Below, in pieces: positions 8,083-17,321 of a stretch of 64,000 nucleotides of DNA. A program made the position numbers and the translations under genes. The notes under the pieces are model-generated. The model was not told the DNA's origin. It did not search any database and saw only the letters and a list, made by a program, of their open reading frames with translations. Positions within the stretch are counted from its first letter, which is position 1, and each line of letters opens with the position of its first letter. This DNA is from Tamlana flava (GTDB taxonomy: Bacteria > Bacteroidota > Bacteroidia > Flavobacteriales > Flavobacteriaceae), in contig NZ_JBGGTX010000001.1 of assembly GCF_041287255.1 (NCBI RefSeq), positions 964,001 through 1,028,000 of the forward strand. The letters run 5' to 3'.

Positions 8083-10212
8083 TTATTGAACTTGATTTTT
8101 CGCCCTATTATCTTCAATTTCGGCAGCTTCCTTAAGCGCATTGTACACTTTTGAATTAACAGCACCAACTTTTTGTTGCTCTACTCTATTGGCAGCAGCT
8201 TGATAATTATCCAACGTTACAGCTGGAGTTACTTTGGTAACTTGAATCATATAAACACCGTTTGAACCATCCAATAAACCAGATGTTCCCCCTTCACTTA
8301 ATCCGAACGCAGCACCAACTATTAAAGGCTCTCGTCCTGCGCCAGAAATGGTTGGGTTTTTCATATTTATACCATTGGCTGTTCTTACCGTTGTGTTTTC
8401 GGCAGCAGCCAAATCATCCAAGGTCGTTGCAGAAACTCTATCATGAATTAATTTTGCTTTCTTCTCTTTTCTTATAATTGGTAGAACCTGTGCAGTAGCA
8501 TCTTCAACTGATTTTAACCCTTCTTCATGTTGCGCGACTAATTGAGCAATTAGGTAACCACCAGGAATATTGAAACGCTTTATGTCGCCAACTTCAGACT
8601 CTTCATTAAACGCCCAACGAACAATTGGTCTTTGAGCACCAACACCTGGAATGTTTTCATCAAGAACCTTTATGCCATTTACAGGTCTAACGGTAAAATT
8701 ATTTTCTTTGGCAACAGCTTCAAAATCACCTTTTCCAGCATTGATTTCAAAATTTGATGCATCTCTAAATACCTTATCGGAAGTTGCTTCTGAAGGCTCA
8801 ATCTTTCTAGCGATTGTTCCAACTTGAATTGCTTTTTGCTTATCTTTTTGTCCCTCGATCTCTATGATATGGAAACCAAAAATGGTTTTTACAACACCTA
8901 AATCTCCTGTTTTTCCTTCAAACTCAAAATCATTAAATTCTGGCACCATAGTGTTGTAACCATGCCAATCGTAGCGACCACCATTATTTACACTTCCTTT
9001 ATCTGATGAAAATTCAGTTACAAAATCAGGAAACTTAGAGCGGTTAGATTTTAAAACTGCAAATAAACTATCCGCAGTTTCTTTAGCCTGAGCTTCAGTT
9101 TGTGTAACATCCGGTCCTGCACTTTGTGCGCCAATGAAAGGGATTAAAATGTGTCTTACCTTGGCAGAATCTGGTATTTGCTTTACAGCAACTACTTTAG
9201 ACACCTTAAAATAACCATCATCTTTATATGGACCATAAACCTCACCTTCATTTAGATTGTAAATATTATCGGCCACTTCTTCCGGCAAGTCTGATTTGAA
9301 AAGAAAACGGTCATCAAATTTGATATCTGATTCGGCTATTGAATTAATATACTCCTCATTATTTTTAACTTCTGAAAAAGCAACGATAGTATCTTTTCTT
9401 CCTCTTTCATCAACAAGTCTTCCATTTACATAAATTTCAAGGTCGGCCTTAATGGCATTTTCATCTTCAAGAGATGCTTCTTCCTTAAACTCTACAAAAC
9501 GGATATCTCTTGAAGCCTCTACTTCAAATTGTTTTTTATTGTCAAGAATGTAGTCTGAAATATTGGATCTTGAAACCTCTACAAGGCTATCGGCAATTGT
9601 AGAGTATGCCACTTGAACATATTTAATATCTACTTTTTGCCCTTCTAATTTATGGTCAAGTTCGCCTTCTGCCAAAGTTCCTGTTAAACCAGCCTTTACC
9701 ATGTTAAAGTAGTTTTGGTTCAAGGCGTTAAATGCCAATTGCTTTTCGTAATTTATCCAACCTTCGTAACCTGTTACGCTGGTTTCTTTTAAATTGGCAA
9801 TGTATTCGTTCAATTTATTTTCATCAAAGAAACCAGCCTCGTTTAAAAACTCTGGACTGGTAGCTAAAGCCGTTTTTAACAAATCGCGCATTTGATCTTT
9901 TTCTACAGAAATACCAAGTTCTTCAAACTGTGTTTCCATAACCGCTTGTCTTACCTCCTGCTCCCAAACTCGGTTCATCACCATGGTACTTGTAGCATTT
10001 GGCCCTGCTTGACGTTGTGCCACCTCAACTTTTTGCAAAAAGTCTTCTCTTGAAATATCTTTTCCGTTAATGGTCGCCACTATATTTTGTGACTTCGAAG
10101 TAAGCGCATCACTATTTCTAAACAAATCTGCCAAAACAAAAGAAAATAGCGCCAATGCTATAATCAATATCAAGAATAGTGAACGTTGCCTTATCTTATT
10201 TAAAACTGCCAT
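8083..10212 (-). CDS. PpiD/SurA-like peptidylprolyl isomerase, membrane anchored
   Basis: A 709-residue periplasmic folding factor. One membrane segment near residues 11-31 anchors it, leaving the rest in the periplasm. A SurA_N-like helical region follows (about 40-200). A parvulin domain near residues 345-460 is recognised by KVRHILIPF, FVTEFSSDKGS, NGGRYDW and FGFHIIEIEG. A second, weaker parvulin-like region lies in the C-terminal third. Architecture and length match PpiD-like proteins, which help outer-membrane proteins fold. It is last in a minus-strand series of envelope genes, separated from the CNNM gene by 215 bp of AT-rich DNA in which I see no gene. Confidence 0.9.
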   Translation of the reverse strand: MAVLNKIRQRSLFLILIIALALFSFVLADLFRNSDALTSKSQNIVATINGKDISREDFLQKVEVAQRQAGPNATSTMVMNRVWEQEVRQAVMETQFEELGISVEKDQMRDLLKTALATSPEFLNEAGFFDENKLNEYIANLKETSVTGYEGWINYEKQLAFNALNQNYFNMVKAGLTGTLAEGELDHKLEGQKVDIKYVQVAYSTIADSLVEVSRSNISDYILDNKKQFEVEASRDIRFVEFKEEASLEDENAIKADLEIYVNGRLVDERGRKDTIVAFSEVKNNEEYINSIAESDIKFDDRFLFKSDLPEEVADNIYNLNEGEVYGPYKDDGYFKVSKVVAVKQIPDSAKVRHILIPFIGAQSAGPDVTQTEAQAKETADSLFAVLKSNRSKFPDFVTEFSSDKGSVNNGGRYDWHGYNTMVPEFNDFEFEGKTGDLGVVKTIFGFHIIEIEGQKDKQKAIQVGTIARKIEPSEATSDKVFRDASNFEINAGKGDFEAVAKENNFTVRPVNGIKVLDENIPGVGAQRPIVRWAFNEESEVGDIKRFNIPGGYLIAQLVAQHEEGLKSVEDATAQVLPIIRKEKKAKLIHDRVSATTLDDLAAAENTTVRTANGINMKNPTISGAGREPLIVGAAFGLSEGGTSGLLDGSNGVYMIQVTKVTPAVTLDNYQAAANRVEQQKVGAVNSKVYNALKEAAEIEDNRAKNQVQ

Positions 10213-10427
10213 TTGTAAATTAAATTTTATTTACCCAAAAAAGCTGGGGTTTTGTTGTTAAGTTGGTGCCGATTATACAAAAACCGACAAAAATATCGTG
10301 CGCGAAAATACCAATTTCTATTTAATAATAAAAGGGTTATTTATTTATTATGGAGTTAAAATTAATTTGATGAAAAAATAACAGGCTTTTAACACAAACA
10401 CCATAAAGAATAGTGATTAATTGGAAG

Positions 10428-11717
10428 TTAATCTTCATCTAAAACCTTAAACTCCACGAGGTCAATTTTGGTATTTGACACGGCCAAAACCGTAAACTGA
10501 AAGTTGTCAATTTTTACAACATCATTTTGTTTGGGAATCTCCTCAGTATGGTTTACAATTAATCCGCCAAGGGTTTCATAATTTTCACTTTCTGGAAGGT
10601 CTACCTTATAAATTTCATTTATGTAATCTACTTCCAATCGAGCTGAAAATTTATAGGTTTCTTCATCAATTTTCTCCTCGATTAAATTTGCTGAATCGTG
10701 CTCATCTTCAATTTCGCCGAACAATTCCTCAATAATATCTTCTACGGTCATAATGCCAGAAGTTCCGCCGTATTCGTCTAAAACCACAGCAATACTGCGT
10801 CTCTTCTTGGTAAGCACACTCAACACATCTTTTATAAGCACTGTTTCTGGAACAAACTCAACAGGTGTTAACATGGCTTTAATATTTTTGGCTTTTCTGA
10901 ACAATTCAAATGAATGCACATAGCCTAAAATATCGTCAATGGTATCTTTATAAACCAATATTTTGGTTCTTCCAGTTTCTGTAAAAAGCGCATTCAATGA
11001 TTTTACAGTATCGTTAACCTCAACAGCTATAATCTCGGTTCGAGGAATCATAACCTCTCTTGCCTTAACTTCGGAAAACTCCAAAGCATTTTGAAAAATC
11101 TGTATTTCGCTATCAACAGAATCATGTTCCTCTACAGCTTCCATTTGTTCACTAATGTAATTGCCGAGCTCTACTTTAGTAAAAGCAAGTTGAATTTGGT
11201 CGCCTTCGGTTTTAAAAAAAGTTTTCAGGATAAAATCTGAAATCCAAATCACGAAATCTGAAATGAACGTGAACAATACATAAAACAAATATGCTGGAAT
11301 TGCCAATGCTTTTATAAGCGTGTTGGCATATATCTGAAAGAATACCTTTGGCAAAAATTCTGCCGTGATTAAAATCACAACGGTTGAAATAATGGTTTGG
11401 GACAATAAATTTAAATCGGTTAAAAGATAATTTAAAAATTCACTGGACGTTGGCAGCAACGTCTGAAACCAATTCATAAGCACATCTCCCATAAAAAAAC
11501 CATAAACAACCAAAGCAATATTATTGCCAATGAGCATAGTTGTAATAAACTTTGATGGCTTTGTGGTAAGTTTTGTTAAAGCTTTTGCCAACAAACCTTC
11601 CTGTTTTTTTTCAATTTCAATGTGAATTTTATTGGAAGACACATAGGCAATTTCCATGCCCGAAAAAAAAGCCGAAAGTATAAGTGATAATACAATAATG
11701 ACAACAGGAACCGTCAT
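10428..11717 (-). CDS. CNNM/HlyC-CorC family membrane protein (DUF21, CBS pair)
   Basis: A 429-residue inner-membrane protein of the family often labelled hemolysin. It has an N-terminal DUF21/CNNM domain with about four membrane segments (residues 1-180), then paired CBS domains (AREVMIPRTEIIAVEV near 208 and the region around VLDEYGGTSGIMTVEDI), then a C-terminal CorC_HlyC domain ending in VLDED. Family members take part in divalent-cation (Mg) export or homeostasis. GldE of gliding flavobacteria has the same architecture, but the gldD/ssb neighbourhood is absent, so I do not call GldE. It starts directly after the stop of a small membrane-protein gene. Confidence 0.9.
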   Translation of the reverse strand: MTVPVVIIVLSLILSAFFSGMEIAYVSSNKIHIEIEKKQEGLLAKALTKLTTKPSKFITTMLIGNNIALVVYGFFMGDVLMNWFQTLLPTSSEFLNYLLTDLNLLSQTIISTVVILITAEFLPKVFFQIYANTLIKALAIPAYLFYVLFTFISDFVIWISDFILKTFFKTEGDQIQLAFTKVELGNYISEQMEAVEEHDSVDSEIQIFQNALEFSEVKAREVMIPRTEIIAVEVNDTVKSLNALFTETGRTKILVYKDTIDDILGYVHSFELFRKAKNIKAMLTPVEFVPETVLIKDVLSVLTKKRRSIAVVLDEYGGTSGIMTVEDIIEELFGEIEDEHDSANLIEEKIDEETYKFSARLEVDYINEIYKVDLPESENYETLGGLIVNHTEEIPKQNDVVKIDNFQFTVLAVSNTKIDLVEFKVLDED

Positions 11718-11912
11718 TTATTTTGAGCTGTCTTTATTCTCATATTTCTTTCTAAATCTTTGCCTAAAGAAGTACATAAATGCCGCTAAAACAGCCAAGG
11801 CAAAAGAGATATAGGCTCCGTTGGTGCCGTTACCAAATTTTGATATGCCATCATAAAGAAACAAAACGGCAAAGGCCAAATAGGCATATTGAAAGATTTT
11901 AGAAAATTTCAT
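11718..11912 (-). CDS. Small two-helix membrane protein
   Basis: A 64-residue protein with two hydrophobic segments (about residues 8-24 and 33-50) around a short GNGTNG turn, and a strongly basic tail (RQRFRKKYENK). It abuts the CNNM gene and lies in the same minus-strand series, so it is probably cotranscribed. No family function is recognised. The size, hydrophobic pattern and snug fit between neighbours support a real gene. Confidence 0.75.
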   Translation of the reverse strand: MKFSKIFQYAYLAFAVLFLYDGISKFGNGTNGAYISFALAVLAAFMYFFRQRFRKKYENKDSSK

Positions 11913-11984
11913 GTGTTTGTGTTTGGCACAAAGATACTTAAAATAAAAACAGTTTATTTGTTCTATTTTAGTTTTTGTTCTCGA

Positions 11985-12539
11985 CTATTCTTCAAGGGTA
12001 ATAATGCCTGTAACCTCAAGAACTTCGGCATTTGTAAACTTTGAATTGGAATCAAAACCATTACCCTTAATAAGATCTTGTTCCGTTTGAAACTCAACGG
12101 GCTCATTGGTATATAACCATTCCTTTTTCTGGTCGTAGTATAGCTGATCGGTTTTTAAAACACTATTGTCGTGTGTGGTAATTACAACATTGTTTCGCAT
12201 ATCAATTAAATCGGTATTACCATATACAATGGCATAATCTGCAACCACAGTGCTTTTTTTATTGTCTTTGTCGAAAATATATAATGTAACACCGTCTGTA
12301 AATTCATGGAACGGGAAATCGCGGTTAGAATAATCCAACATCTTAGCACTTATTAGATTTGCAGTTACCCTTCCAGAATCGGTATACTTAACGTTCATAT
12401 TATAATCAATGCCGATTGGCTCGTTTTCTGAAATACCGATTTTTTGAACCTGTTTTAAACTGTCATTACATGAAAAAAACATAGTCACAATAATTATTGT
12501 GACTATGTTTAAAATATTATATGTTTTGTGTTTTTTCAT
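11985..12539 (-). CDS. lptC: LptC-like LPS export lipoprotein
   Basis: A 184-residue protein starting at the ATG at 12539, which overlaps the stop codon of the upstream TPR gene as TAATG; an in-frame TTG further upstream gives an unlikely N-terminus. It has a lipoprotein signal with lipobox MFFSC. The body fits the LptC beta-jellyroll pattern: YTDSGRVTANLISAKMLDY, VADYAIVYGNTDLIDMRNN, and LYYDQKKEWLYTNEPV. LptC joins the LptBFG inner-membrane complex to the periplasmic LPS bridge. The position after an OMP and a TPR protein is the usual flavobacterial order. Confidence 0.85.
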   Translation of the reverse strand: MKKHKTYNILNIVTIIIVTMFFSCNDSLKQVQKIGISENEPIGIDYNMNVKYTDSGRVTANLISAKMLDYSNRDFPFHEFTDGVTLYIFDKDNKKSTVVADYAIVYGNTDLIDMRNNVVITTHDNSVLKTDQLYYDQKKEWLYTNEPVEFQTEQDLIKGNGFDSNSKFTNAEVLEVTGIITLEE

Positions 12540-13918
12540 TAAATATTTGGAACGGTAACAGAGCGTCCAATCCAACAACTAATCTTGATTACTTGACCAG
12601 AACATCCGCAGCTAAACACATCGGCTTTTGATGGTGCTCTATCTAAATAACTATTAACAGATTGTGCAGAAGCTTTAGATAAGGTTGGGTCAACTCGGCC
12701 CGCTTTTCTAGCTTCATCTGCCGCCAACCAATATACTGCTCTTTTGTTAAAAGTAGTATCGCCACAATTGTTAGCACTAGCTGCGTACATAGCTGCTATT
12801 GACAAATATGGGCGGCCATTTGATGGGTTCAGTCTAAGCGATTCATTGAAAAAGCTTCTTGCTTGCCCATAATTTCCTTTAGCCTTTAATTTTAAACCAA
12901 TTCTATTGTTAAGTTTTGCTTTTTGAAAATTATCTGTTTCTAAATCAATAGCCTGTTTGTAAAAGGCAATGGCCTCACTTGATTTACCCTCTTTATCTTT
13001 TAAGATACCCAAGTAAAATGCTGAATTCGCAGAAGGGCTTATTTCATGGTAAGCATTTACCAATTCAAAGAACAATGGGTCGTCGGTACATTCCTTTTGC
13101 GACATTTGTCCAGCAGCACGTTGCAACCAAACTGCATTGTTTTTATTGGCTTCAAAATCTCTTTTAAATATAGGGATTAAGTTCTCACAATTCGCTCTAG
13201 GACCCAATTTTCCATCAATACTTTCGGAAATCTGGTCATAAGCTTTTAAATAGCTCTCGTAATACCTTTTATAGCTTTTTTCTTTGCTAGTGTAGCTCGC
13301 ACCAGTTGAATCTTTTGCAATAAGTTTGTTTAATTGTTCAGAGTAGTTTTGAACCTCAACTTCTACCTTCTCTACAACGTCATCATATTTGCTAAACAAC
13401 TCAGCAGCTGGCTTTTTACCTGCATCGTACAAATCTACCATTAAGGAAAAATAGGTGTATAAGCTTTTTGGATTTGTAAAAGTTTCTTTATCTAGATTAT
13501 ATGCAGCATCAAAACACTCATACAATTCTACATCTGTTTTACCCAATTCTTTTCTGTTGTCGTACATTAATTGGCAAGCTTGGGCCGCATACTCCCCTTT
13601 TGGTGTTTTACTGGCAAAGTGCTCTGCTCTTTGTTCCCAAAGCTTTAAAAGATCGTTTATGAAAGCTACTTTTTCAGCTCCAGCAGAATTATCAATTTTG
13701 TGCTCTAAAATTTTCTCACCATCAACATAAATGGCATTATTGAATTTTGGGCATCTATTTCTCACAGCCATCCATGGCTCATAAGCAGCATCAAAATTTT
13801 TCGATTTTACATACTCATGGAATATGGACAATTTGGTCATACATTCTTCATCCTGTTGGGCAAAACCAAAGTTCAATCCAATAAATAAAAGCGCTAATAA
13901 AGTAATTTTAGTTTTCAT
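12539..13918 (-). CDS. Exported TPR-repeat protein
   Basis: A 459-residue protein with signal peptide MKTKITLLALLFIGLNFGFA. Helical repeats fill the rest, clearest as TPR units around SAFYLGILKDKEGKSSEAIA and NRIGLKLKAKGNYGQARSFF (residues about 300-370). A Cys-rich end (FSCGCSGQVIKISCW) probably forms disulphides. Placed between an outer-membrane protein and lptC in a tight operon, it probably serves the envelope. The exact role is unknown. Confidence 0.85.
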   Translation of the reverse strand: MKTKITLLALLFIGLNFGFAQQDEECMTKLSIFHEYVKSKNFDAAYEPWMAVRNRCPKFNNAIYVDGEKILEHKIDNSAGAEKVAFINDLLKLWEQRAEHFASKTPKGEYAAQACQLMYDNRKELGKTDVELYECFDAAYNLDKETFTNPKSLYTYFSLMVDLYDAGKKPAAELFSKYDDVVEKVEVEVQNYSEQLNKLIAKDSTGASYTSKEKSYKRYYESYLKAYDQISESIDGKLGPRANCENLIPIFKRDFEANKNNAVWLQRAAGQMSQKECTDDPLFFELVNAYHEISPSANSAFYLGILKDKEGKSSEAIAFYKQAIDLETDNFQKAKLNNRIGLKLKAKGNYGQARSFFNESLRLNPSNGRPYLSIAAMYAASANNCGDTTFNKRAVYWLAADEARKAGRVDPTLSKASAQSVNSYLDRAPSKADVFSCGCSGQVIKISCWIGRSVTVPNI

Positions 13919-13936
13919 GATTATAAATTTGTTCTT

Positions 13937-15250
13937 TTAGTCATATTTCCTTTTTTGAAACCATCTATCGTTCAAAGATAAGCTTAATTGAAGATTTATA
14001 AAATTCTCTTGAATTAAATTGCTATTTGTGGTGCCTCTTTTTCCTATTTCGAAGCCCAAATTGGCGTTTGAGAGCAGTCTAGCATCCCCAACCGGTAATC
14101 CTACTCCAAAAGATATGCCAAACTCTTTAATGGATTCATTATTTATATTCAACCCTGTTTCTTCCTGTCTAAACCCAGCTCTGTAAACAATACGCTCCCA
14201 GAAACTATCAAAAGAATTAAAATCTGGAATGTAAAACCCACCTAAAGAGAGTGAGTAGGCATCTTTATAAGTCGTTGCATTTGTGCCGTATAATTGGTTT
14301 GAAAACTTACTGGTTTTTTGAAAACTGGTTTCAGCTCCAACAAACCATTTTCGTGGCTGTCCAATTCCTGCTCCAAATGCAAATTTTGAAGGCAAAACCA
14401 ATTCAGTTTCTGCAAGACCCATAGCCTGCAAATCAGATTGAATGGTGTTTACAACAAACTCTTGCCCTGTTGCGCTTAAAGTAACCGTTGAAATTGAACG
14501 TTCGTTTTGCGAGATTAAATTGCTTTCTGGAGTAAAGGTCATACCGGAAACAAGTTCCAATTTACTGTTCAACATCCTTTTATAGGACAAACCAAAATTA
14601 AAATTCACTCCGCTTAAGTCCGACCTATTTCTCTCGCTAGATTGATATTGGGTTGGAACCCCATTGTCATATTGTACAATTAAAGTGCTGTTTTGAATAT
14701 TTCCAAAATTGTAATGCACATCAACACCTGCAGTTAATCCTTTTGCTATTTGATAGCCCAATCCGAAAAACACCTTGTTTACTCCTCCTTCTCCTTTAAA
14801 CCTGTTTTGCAAATTGCCATCGTTATTCAAAGATTCCAATTTATATCCTACTGAAGTATAAGGCAATAGACCAAACCCAAAGCCGAACTTGCCCACTGGC
14901 ACAGATAACGCCAAATAATCAAAGGTTGTAGATGATGCTTTTTCAGTACCAGAATTACTTTTTAAATCCTGACTTGTGTAACCACCTCCAACGGTAAATT
15001 TAACTGGTCTGCTCTCTCCATTAAAGGGATAAATACCAACATTTTCACCAGCATAGGATGCTGGATTTCTTAAATTCATATGGATACTATCGTTATAAAT
15101 ACTTAATCCACCCATACTCCGGTTTTCAACCGTTCCCTTGAATTTAAGGTTACCTATACCGTAGAAAGAATAAGGTGAAGCTGTACCCTCTTGTGCATAA
15201 TTGAAAATAGTAAATACTAAAGCAAAAACTAATACAAGTTTTTTTATCAT
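13937..15250 (-). CDS. Predicted outer-membrane beta-barrel protein
   Basis: A 437-residue protein with signal peptide MIKKLVLVFALVFTIFNYAQ. The mature part starts EGTASPYSFYGIGNLKFKG, a beginning seen in many flavobacterial FadL/OMPP1-like barrels, and shows alternating hydrophobic strands with Gly and aromatic residues to the end. No transport substrate can be inferred. It overlaps coaX by 4 bp (ATGA) and is followed by the TPR protein and lptC, so it belongs to one long minus-strand operon. Confidence 0.85.
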   Translation of the reverse strand: MIKKLVLVFALVFTIFNYAQEGTASPYSFYGIGNLKFKGTVENRSMGGLSIYNDSIHMNLRNPASYAGENVGIYPFNGESRPVKFTVGGGYTSQDLKSNSGTEKASSTTFDYLALSVPVGKFGFGFGLLPYTSVGYKLESLNNDGNLQNRFKGEGGVNKVFFGLGYQIAKGLTAGVDVHYNFGNIQNSTLIVQYDNGVPTQYQSSERNRSDLSGVNFNFGLSYKRMLNSKLELVSGMTFTPESNLISQNERSISTVTLSATGQEFVVNTIQSDLQAMGLAETELVLPSKFAFGAGIGQPRKWFVGAETSFQKTSKFSNQLYGTNATTYKDAYSLSLGGFYIPDFNSFDSFWERIVYRAGFRQEETGLNINNESIKEFGISFGVGLPVGDARLLSNANLGFEIGKRGTTNSNLIQENFINLQLSLSLNDRWFQKRKYD

Positions 15251-15978
15251 TCGTTCGAGTTAAATTGTAAAATAAAGTTTAATCCCTCCAATAGAAAATT
15301 AGGATTGGCAAATATGCTACTTTTTAATTGCTTAGACAAGAATTTGGCATCGCCTCCTGTTAAAATAACTGTTAAATCGGGATAATTAAGTTTATAAGTT
15401 GCAATGGCACCATCCATTTCATTAACAATTCCGCTGACAACCCCAGAGTGTATGGAGTGTTTGGTAGAAGTTCCTATAATATTTTTTGGCACTTCTGTTT
15501 CCAATAACGGTAAATTAGCAGTTAAATTATTCAATGATTTATACCTCATCCGCAGACCTGGAGAAATTGCGCCGCCCAGATATTCGTTTTTAGCATTTAC
15601 AAAATCGTAAGTGATGCAGGTTCCTGCATCAATGACTAGTGTATTATTTTCAGGAAATTGATTAACTGATGCACTTACCAATGCCATTCTATCTACGCCC
15701 AATGTTTTTGGGGTTTTGTACAAATTTGTAAAAGGCAATCTTGTTTCGGAATCCAATATGAGCAAATCAAAAATTTTGCCTATTGTATCTACATCTTCAT
15801 CATTTAACCTTCCAACAGATGATACAATAGCTCTTTTTAAACCACGGAAATTACCTTTTAATTGCTTTATCTCAGCTATAATGCTATCTAATCCAACAGA
15901 TGTTTTATCCATCAACCTGTTGCTCTTAAAAACAGCAAGTTTCACAAACGTATTGCCAACATCAATGATTAAATTCAT
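15247..15978 (-). CDS. coaX: Type III pantothenate kinase
   Basis: A 243-residue cytosolic enzyme phosphorylating pantothenate, the first step of CoA synthesis, of the ASKHA fold. Visible motifs are DVGNTFVKLAVF (phosphate 1, residues 6-17), LGVDRMALV, DAGTCITYDF (phosphate 2), GGAISPGLRMR and ILTGGDAKFL (adenosine site). It is the first gene of the coaX-OMP-TPR-lptC series and is divergent from tRNA-Phe; the 149-bp gap holds the promoters of both. Confidence 0.95.
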   Translation of the reverse strand: MNLIIDVGNTFVKLAVFKSNRLMDKTSVGLDSIIAEIKQLKGNFRGLKRAIVSSVGRLNDEDVDTIGKIFDLLILDSETRLPFTNLYKTPKTLGVDRMALVSASVNQFPENNTLVIDAGTCITYDFVNAKNEYLGGAISPGLRMRYKSLNNLTANLPLLETEVPKNIIGTSTKHSIHSGVVSGIVNEMDGAIATYKLNYPDLTVILTGGDAKFLSKQLKSSIFANPNFLLEGLNFILQFNSNE

Positions 15979-16080
15979 TATAAATTGAAAAAGTGTAAAA
16001 CTACAAAACCATGAGGATTAAAATCTTAAATATTTTATAATTGTTTAATTTTAAAATAGTCCATCTTTTTATGATTTTAT

Positions 16081-16112
16081 TTTGTGAAATAATAAAAATG
16101 ACTTTATATTTG
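16081..16112 (+). promoter_or_regulatory. tRNA-Phe promoter
   Basis: TTTG at 16081-16084 and TATATTTG at 16105-16112, separated by 20 bp, fit the Bacteroidota -33/-7 pattern (TTTG ... TAnnTTTG). The -7 element ends 15 bp before the mature tRNA. Confidence 0.75.
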
Positions 16113-16127
16113 CATCCGCTTTGGCGA

Positions 16128-16200
16128 GGTACCTTAGCTCAGTTGGTAGAGCAAAGGACTGAAAATCCTTGTGTCCCTGGTTCGATTCCTGGAGGTACCA
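16128..16200 (+). tRNA. tRNA-Phe (anticodon GAA)
   Basis: A 73-nt cloverleaf. The acceptor stem is GGTACCT / AGGTACC with discriminator A. The D-arm region is TAGCTCAGTTGGTAGAGCA. The anticodon stem AAGGA / TCCTT encloses loop CTGAAAA, giving anticodon GAA. The T-loop is TTCGATT. CCA is not encoded. The T-stem CCTGG / CCTGG leaves a U-U mismatch in its centre. The 3' end (from 16179) is the attachment site of the downstream island. Confidence 0.95.
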
Positions 16201-16203
16201 CTT
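16179..16203 (+). repeat. attL: tRNA-Phe 3' end direct repeat
   Basis: A 25-bp sequence at the tRNA 3' end that is repeated at 52742-52766 with one mismatch (G16184 versus C52747). The last 19 bp, attcctggaggtaccactt (16185-16203), are identical in both copies and are the likely crossover region. Confidence 0.9.
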
Positions 16204-16206
16204 GAT

Positions 16207-16230
16207 AACCCCTGTTTACAGGGGTTTTTT
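16207..16230 (+). terminator. Terminator behind tRNA-Phe, supplied by the island
   Basis: A perfect 8-bp stem (AACCCCTG / CAGGGGTT) with loop TTTA and a T run. It lies on the island side of attL, so it probably replaced the native tRNA terminator, which now sits beyond attR. Confidence 0.8.
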
Positions 16231-16235
16231 TGTTT

Positions 16236-16266
16236 TTGGGGGTAACGTTCAGGGGTGACATTTTCC
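16236..16266 (+). repeat. Island-end motif, left copy
   Basis: A 31-bp block beginning ttgggggtaacgtt and ending gacattttcc. It matches 28 of 31 positions of the block at 52587-52617 in the same orientation. Inside each block a ggggt-raC half is itself repeated. Position near both ends suggests arm-type binding sites for the integrase or excisionase. Confidence 0.6.
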
Positions 16267-16331
16267 AAAATTTCTTCAATAGCTAAGAGTTTCTCATTTA
16301 TTTTTAAATATAATTTGTAAGAATCCAAATC

Positions 16332-16616
16332 TTATAATTTCAAACATTGTATTCCAACTACTTTCCGAGAATATTTAAAATACATGTTTATAAACTCATC
16401 TTTTGTACAACCGGGATTACCACAGCCATCATTACTTTCAAGAATCCTCTCGGCCAGCAAACTTCTTAGGCCCGTAGTACCTTTATTGATTACACACCTT
16501 AATAACTCATTTTTAAATTTCACAAACTCTGAGTCTAAATATGACTCATCATTTATTAATTGAGCTCTTGTTTTAAAACATATAAATCCAATTAAAAGAT
16601 ACAGGTAAATTTTCAT
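16332..16616 (-). CDS. Short secreted protein, probably truncated
   Basis: A 94-residue protein from the ATG at 16616 (an upstream in-frame Met gives a poorer signal peptide). MKIYLYLLIGFICFKTRAQ is a signal peptide. The mature part, with ELLRCVINKGTTGLRSLLAERI and DGCGNPGCTKDEFI, has a pair of Cys in a CGNPGC loop. It ends soon after, without an obvious domain end, so it may be the N-terminal fragment of a longer secreted protein cut during island assembly. No function is assigned. Confidence 0.5.
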   Translation of the reverse strand: MKIYLYLLIGFICFKTRAQLINDESYLDSEFVKFKNELLRCVINKGTTGLRSLLAERILESNDGCGNPGCTKDEFINMYFKYSRKVVGIQCLKL

Positions 16617-16718
16617 AATATCACACAATAAGCATACAATCGTTCATGTAAAAATATATTTCAAAATCCTAAAAATTAAATTTTTATATTTAGGTTTTAA
16701 TTTTAGATAAATTTAGCA

Positions 16719-17321
16719 ATGGATTTAAAAACAGCATTAGAAATAATTAAAATTGAAAACTTTAAGGGAATTGATGATATTGAATTTCAGTATAAAAAAG
16801 AGTTGCAACGAGCAAAATTATCATTTGAAAATGCTACTAATGAAATTATAAAAAAAGAATATTCAAATAGAATTGAAAAGCTTAATTCAGCTTTCGAATA
16901 TATCAAAACAAATCAAAATGAATTAAGAAAAAAGGAAAGCCTTAAAATTCCTGCAGTACAATTAAGCCCCAAACAAAAAAAATTAGCAGTAACATTTGGA
17001 ATTATATTAATTGTCATTGTTTCATTTTTTGGAGTTAGGCTCCATATTGCAAGTAATTATGTTGAAGAGGGCTTATCATTTTTTAAATCTAGTAATTATA
17101 GTGATGCTTTAGAATATTTTGAAAAAGCTAATGGTTTAGGCTCTTTAGCGGGAAAATATTATTATGGAAAAACACTTCATCGGTTGAATCCAAACAATAG
17201 ATCACAAGGATTTGAATTTATGAAAACCGCAGTTGAAAAAGGTTATAATTTTAGAATAGACACATTAGAGAAAAGGATTTTTAATAGATTGAATGAAGAA
17301 GCTGAAAATTTTTACAAATAA
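16719..17321 (+). CDS. Divergent J-like single-pass membrane protein with TPR/Sel1-like tail
   Basis: A 200-residue protein. Residues 1-63 form three predicted helices spaced like a J-domain (TALEIIKIENF, IEFQYKKELQRAKLSF, YSNRIEKLNSAFEYI) but with no HPD tripeptide. A membrane segment lies near residues 90-110. The tail has a TPR-like unit (YVEEGLSFFKSSNYSDALEYFEKA) then a Sel1-like stretch. This is the layout of the eight paralogs downstream, but the J-like sequence is far diverged, so it looks like an outgroup member. A possible -7 element TATATTTA lies upstream; no -33 is clear. Confidence 0.75.
   Translation: MDLKTALEIIKIENFKGIDDIEFQYKKELQRAKLSFENATNEIIKKEYSNRIEKLNSAFEYIKTNQNELRKKESLKIPAVQLSPKQKKLAVTFGIILIVIVSFFGVRLHIASNYVEEGLSFFKSSNYSDALEYFEKANGLGSLAGKYYYGKTLHRLNPNNRSQGFEFMKTAVEKGYNFRIDTLEKRIFNRLNEEAENFYK

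Noticed and set aside
10428..11717. GldE gliding-motility protein
   Set aside because: Domain layout fits, but so do generic CNNM/HlyC proteins, and no gld gene lies nearby.
16134..16328. 64-codon minus-strand ORF next to the tRNA
   Set aside because: It runs through the tRNA gene and its terminator; such a frame is a chance product of structured RNA sequence.
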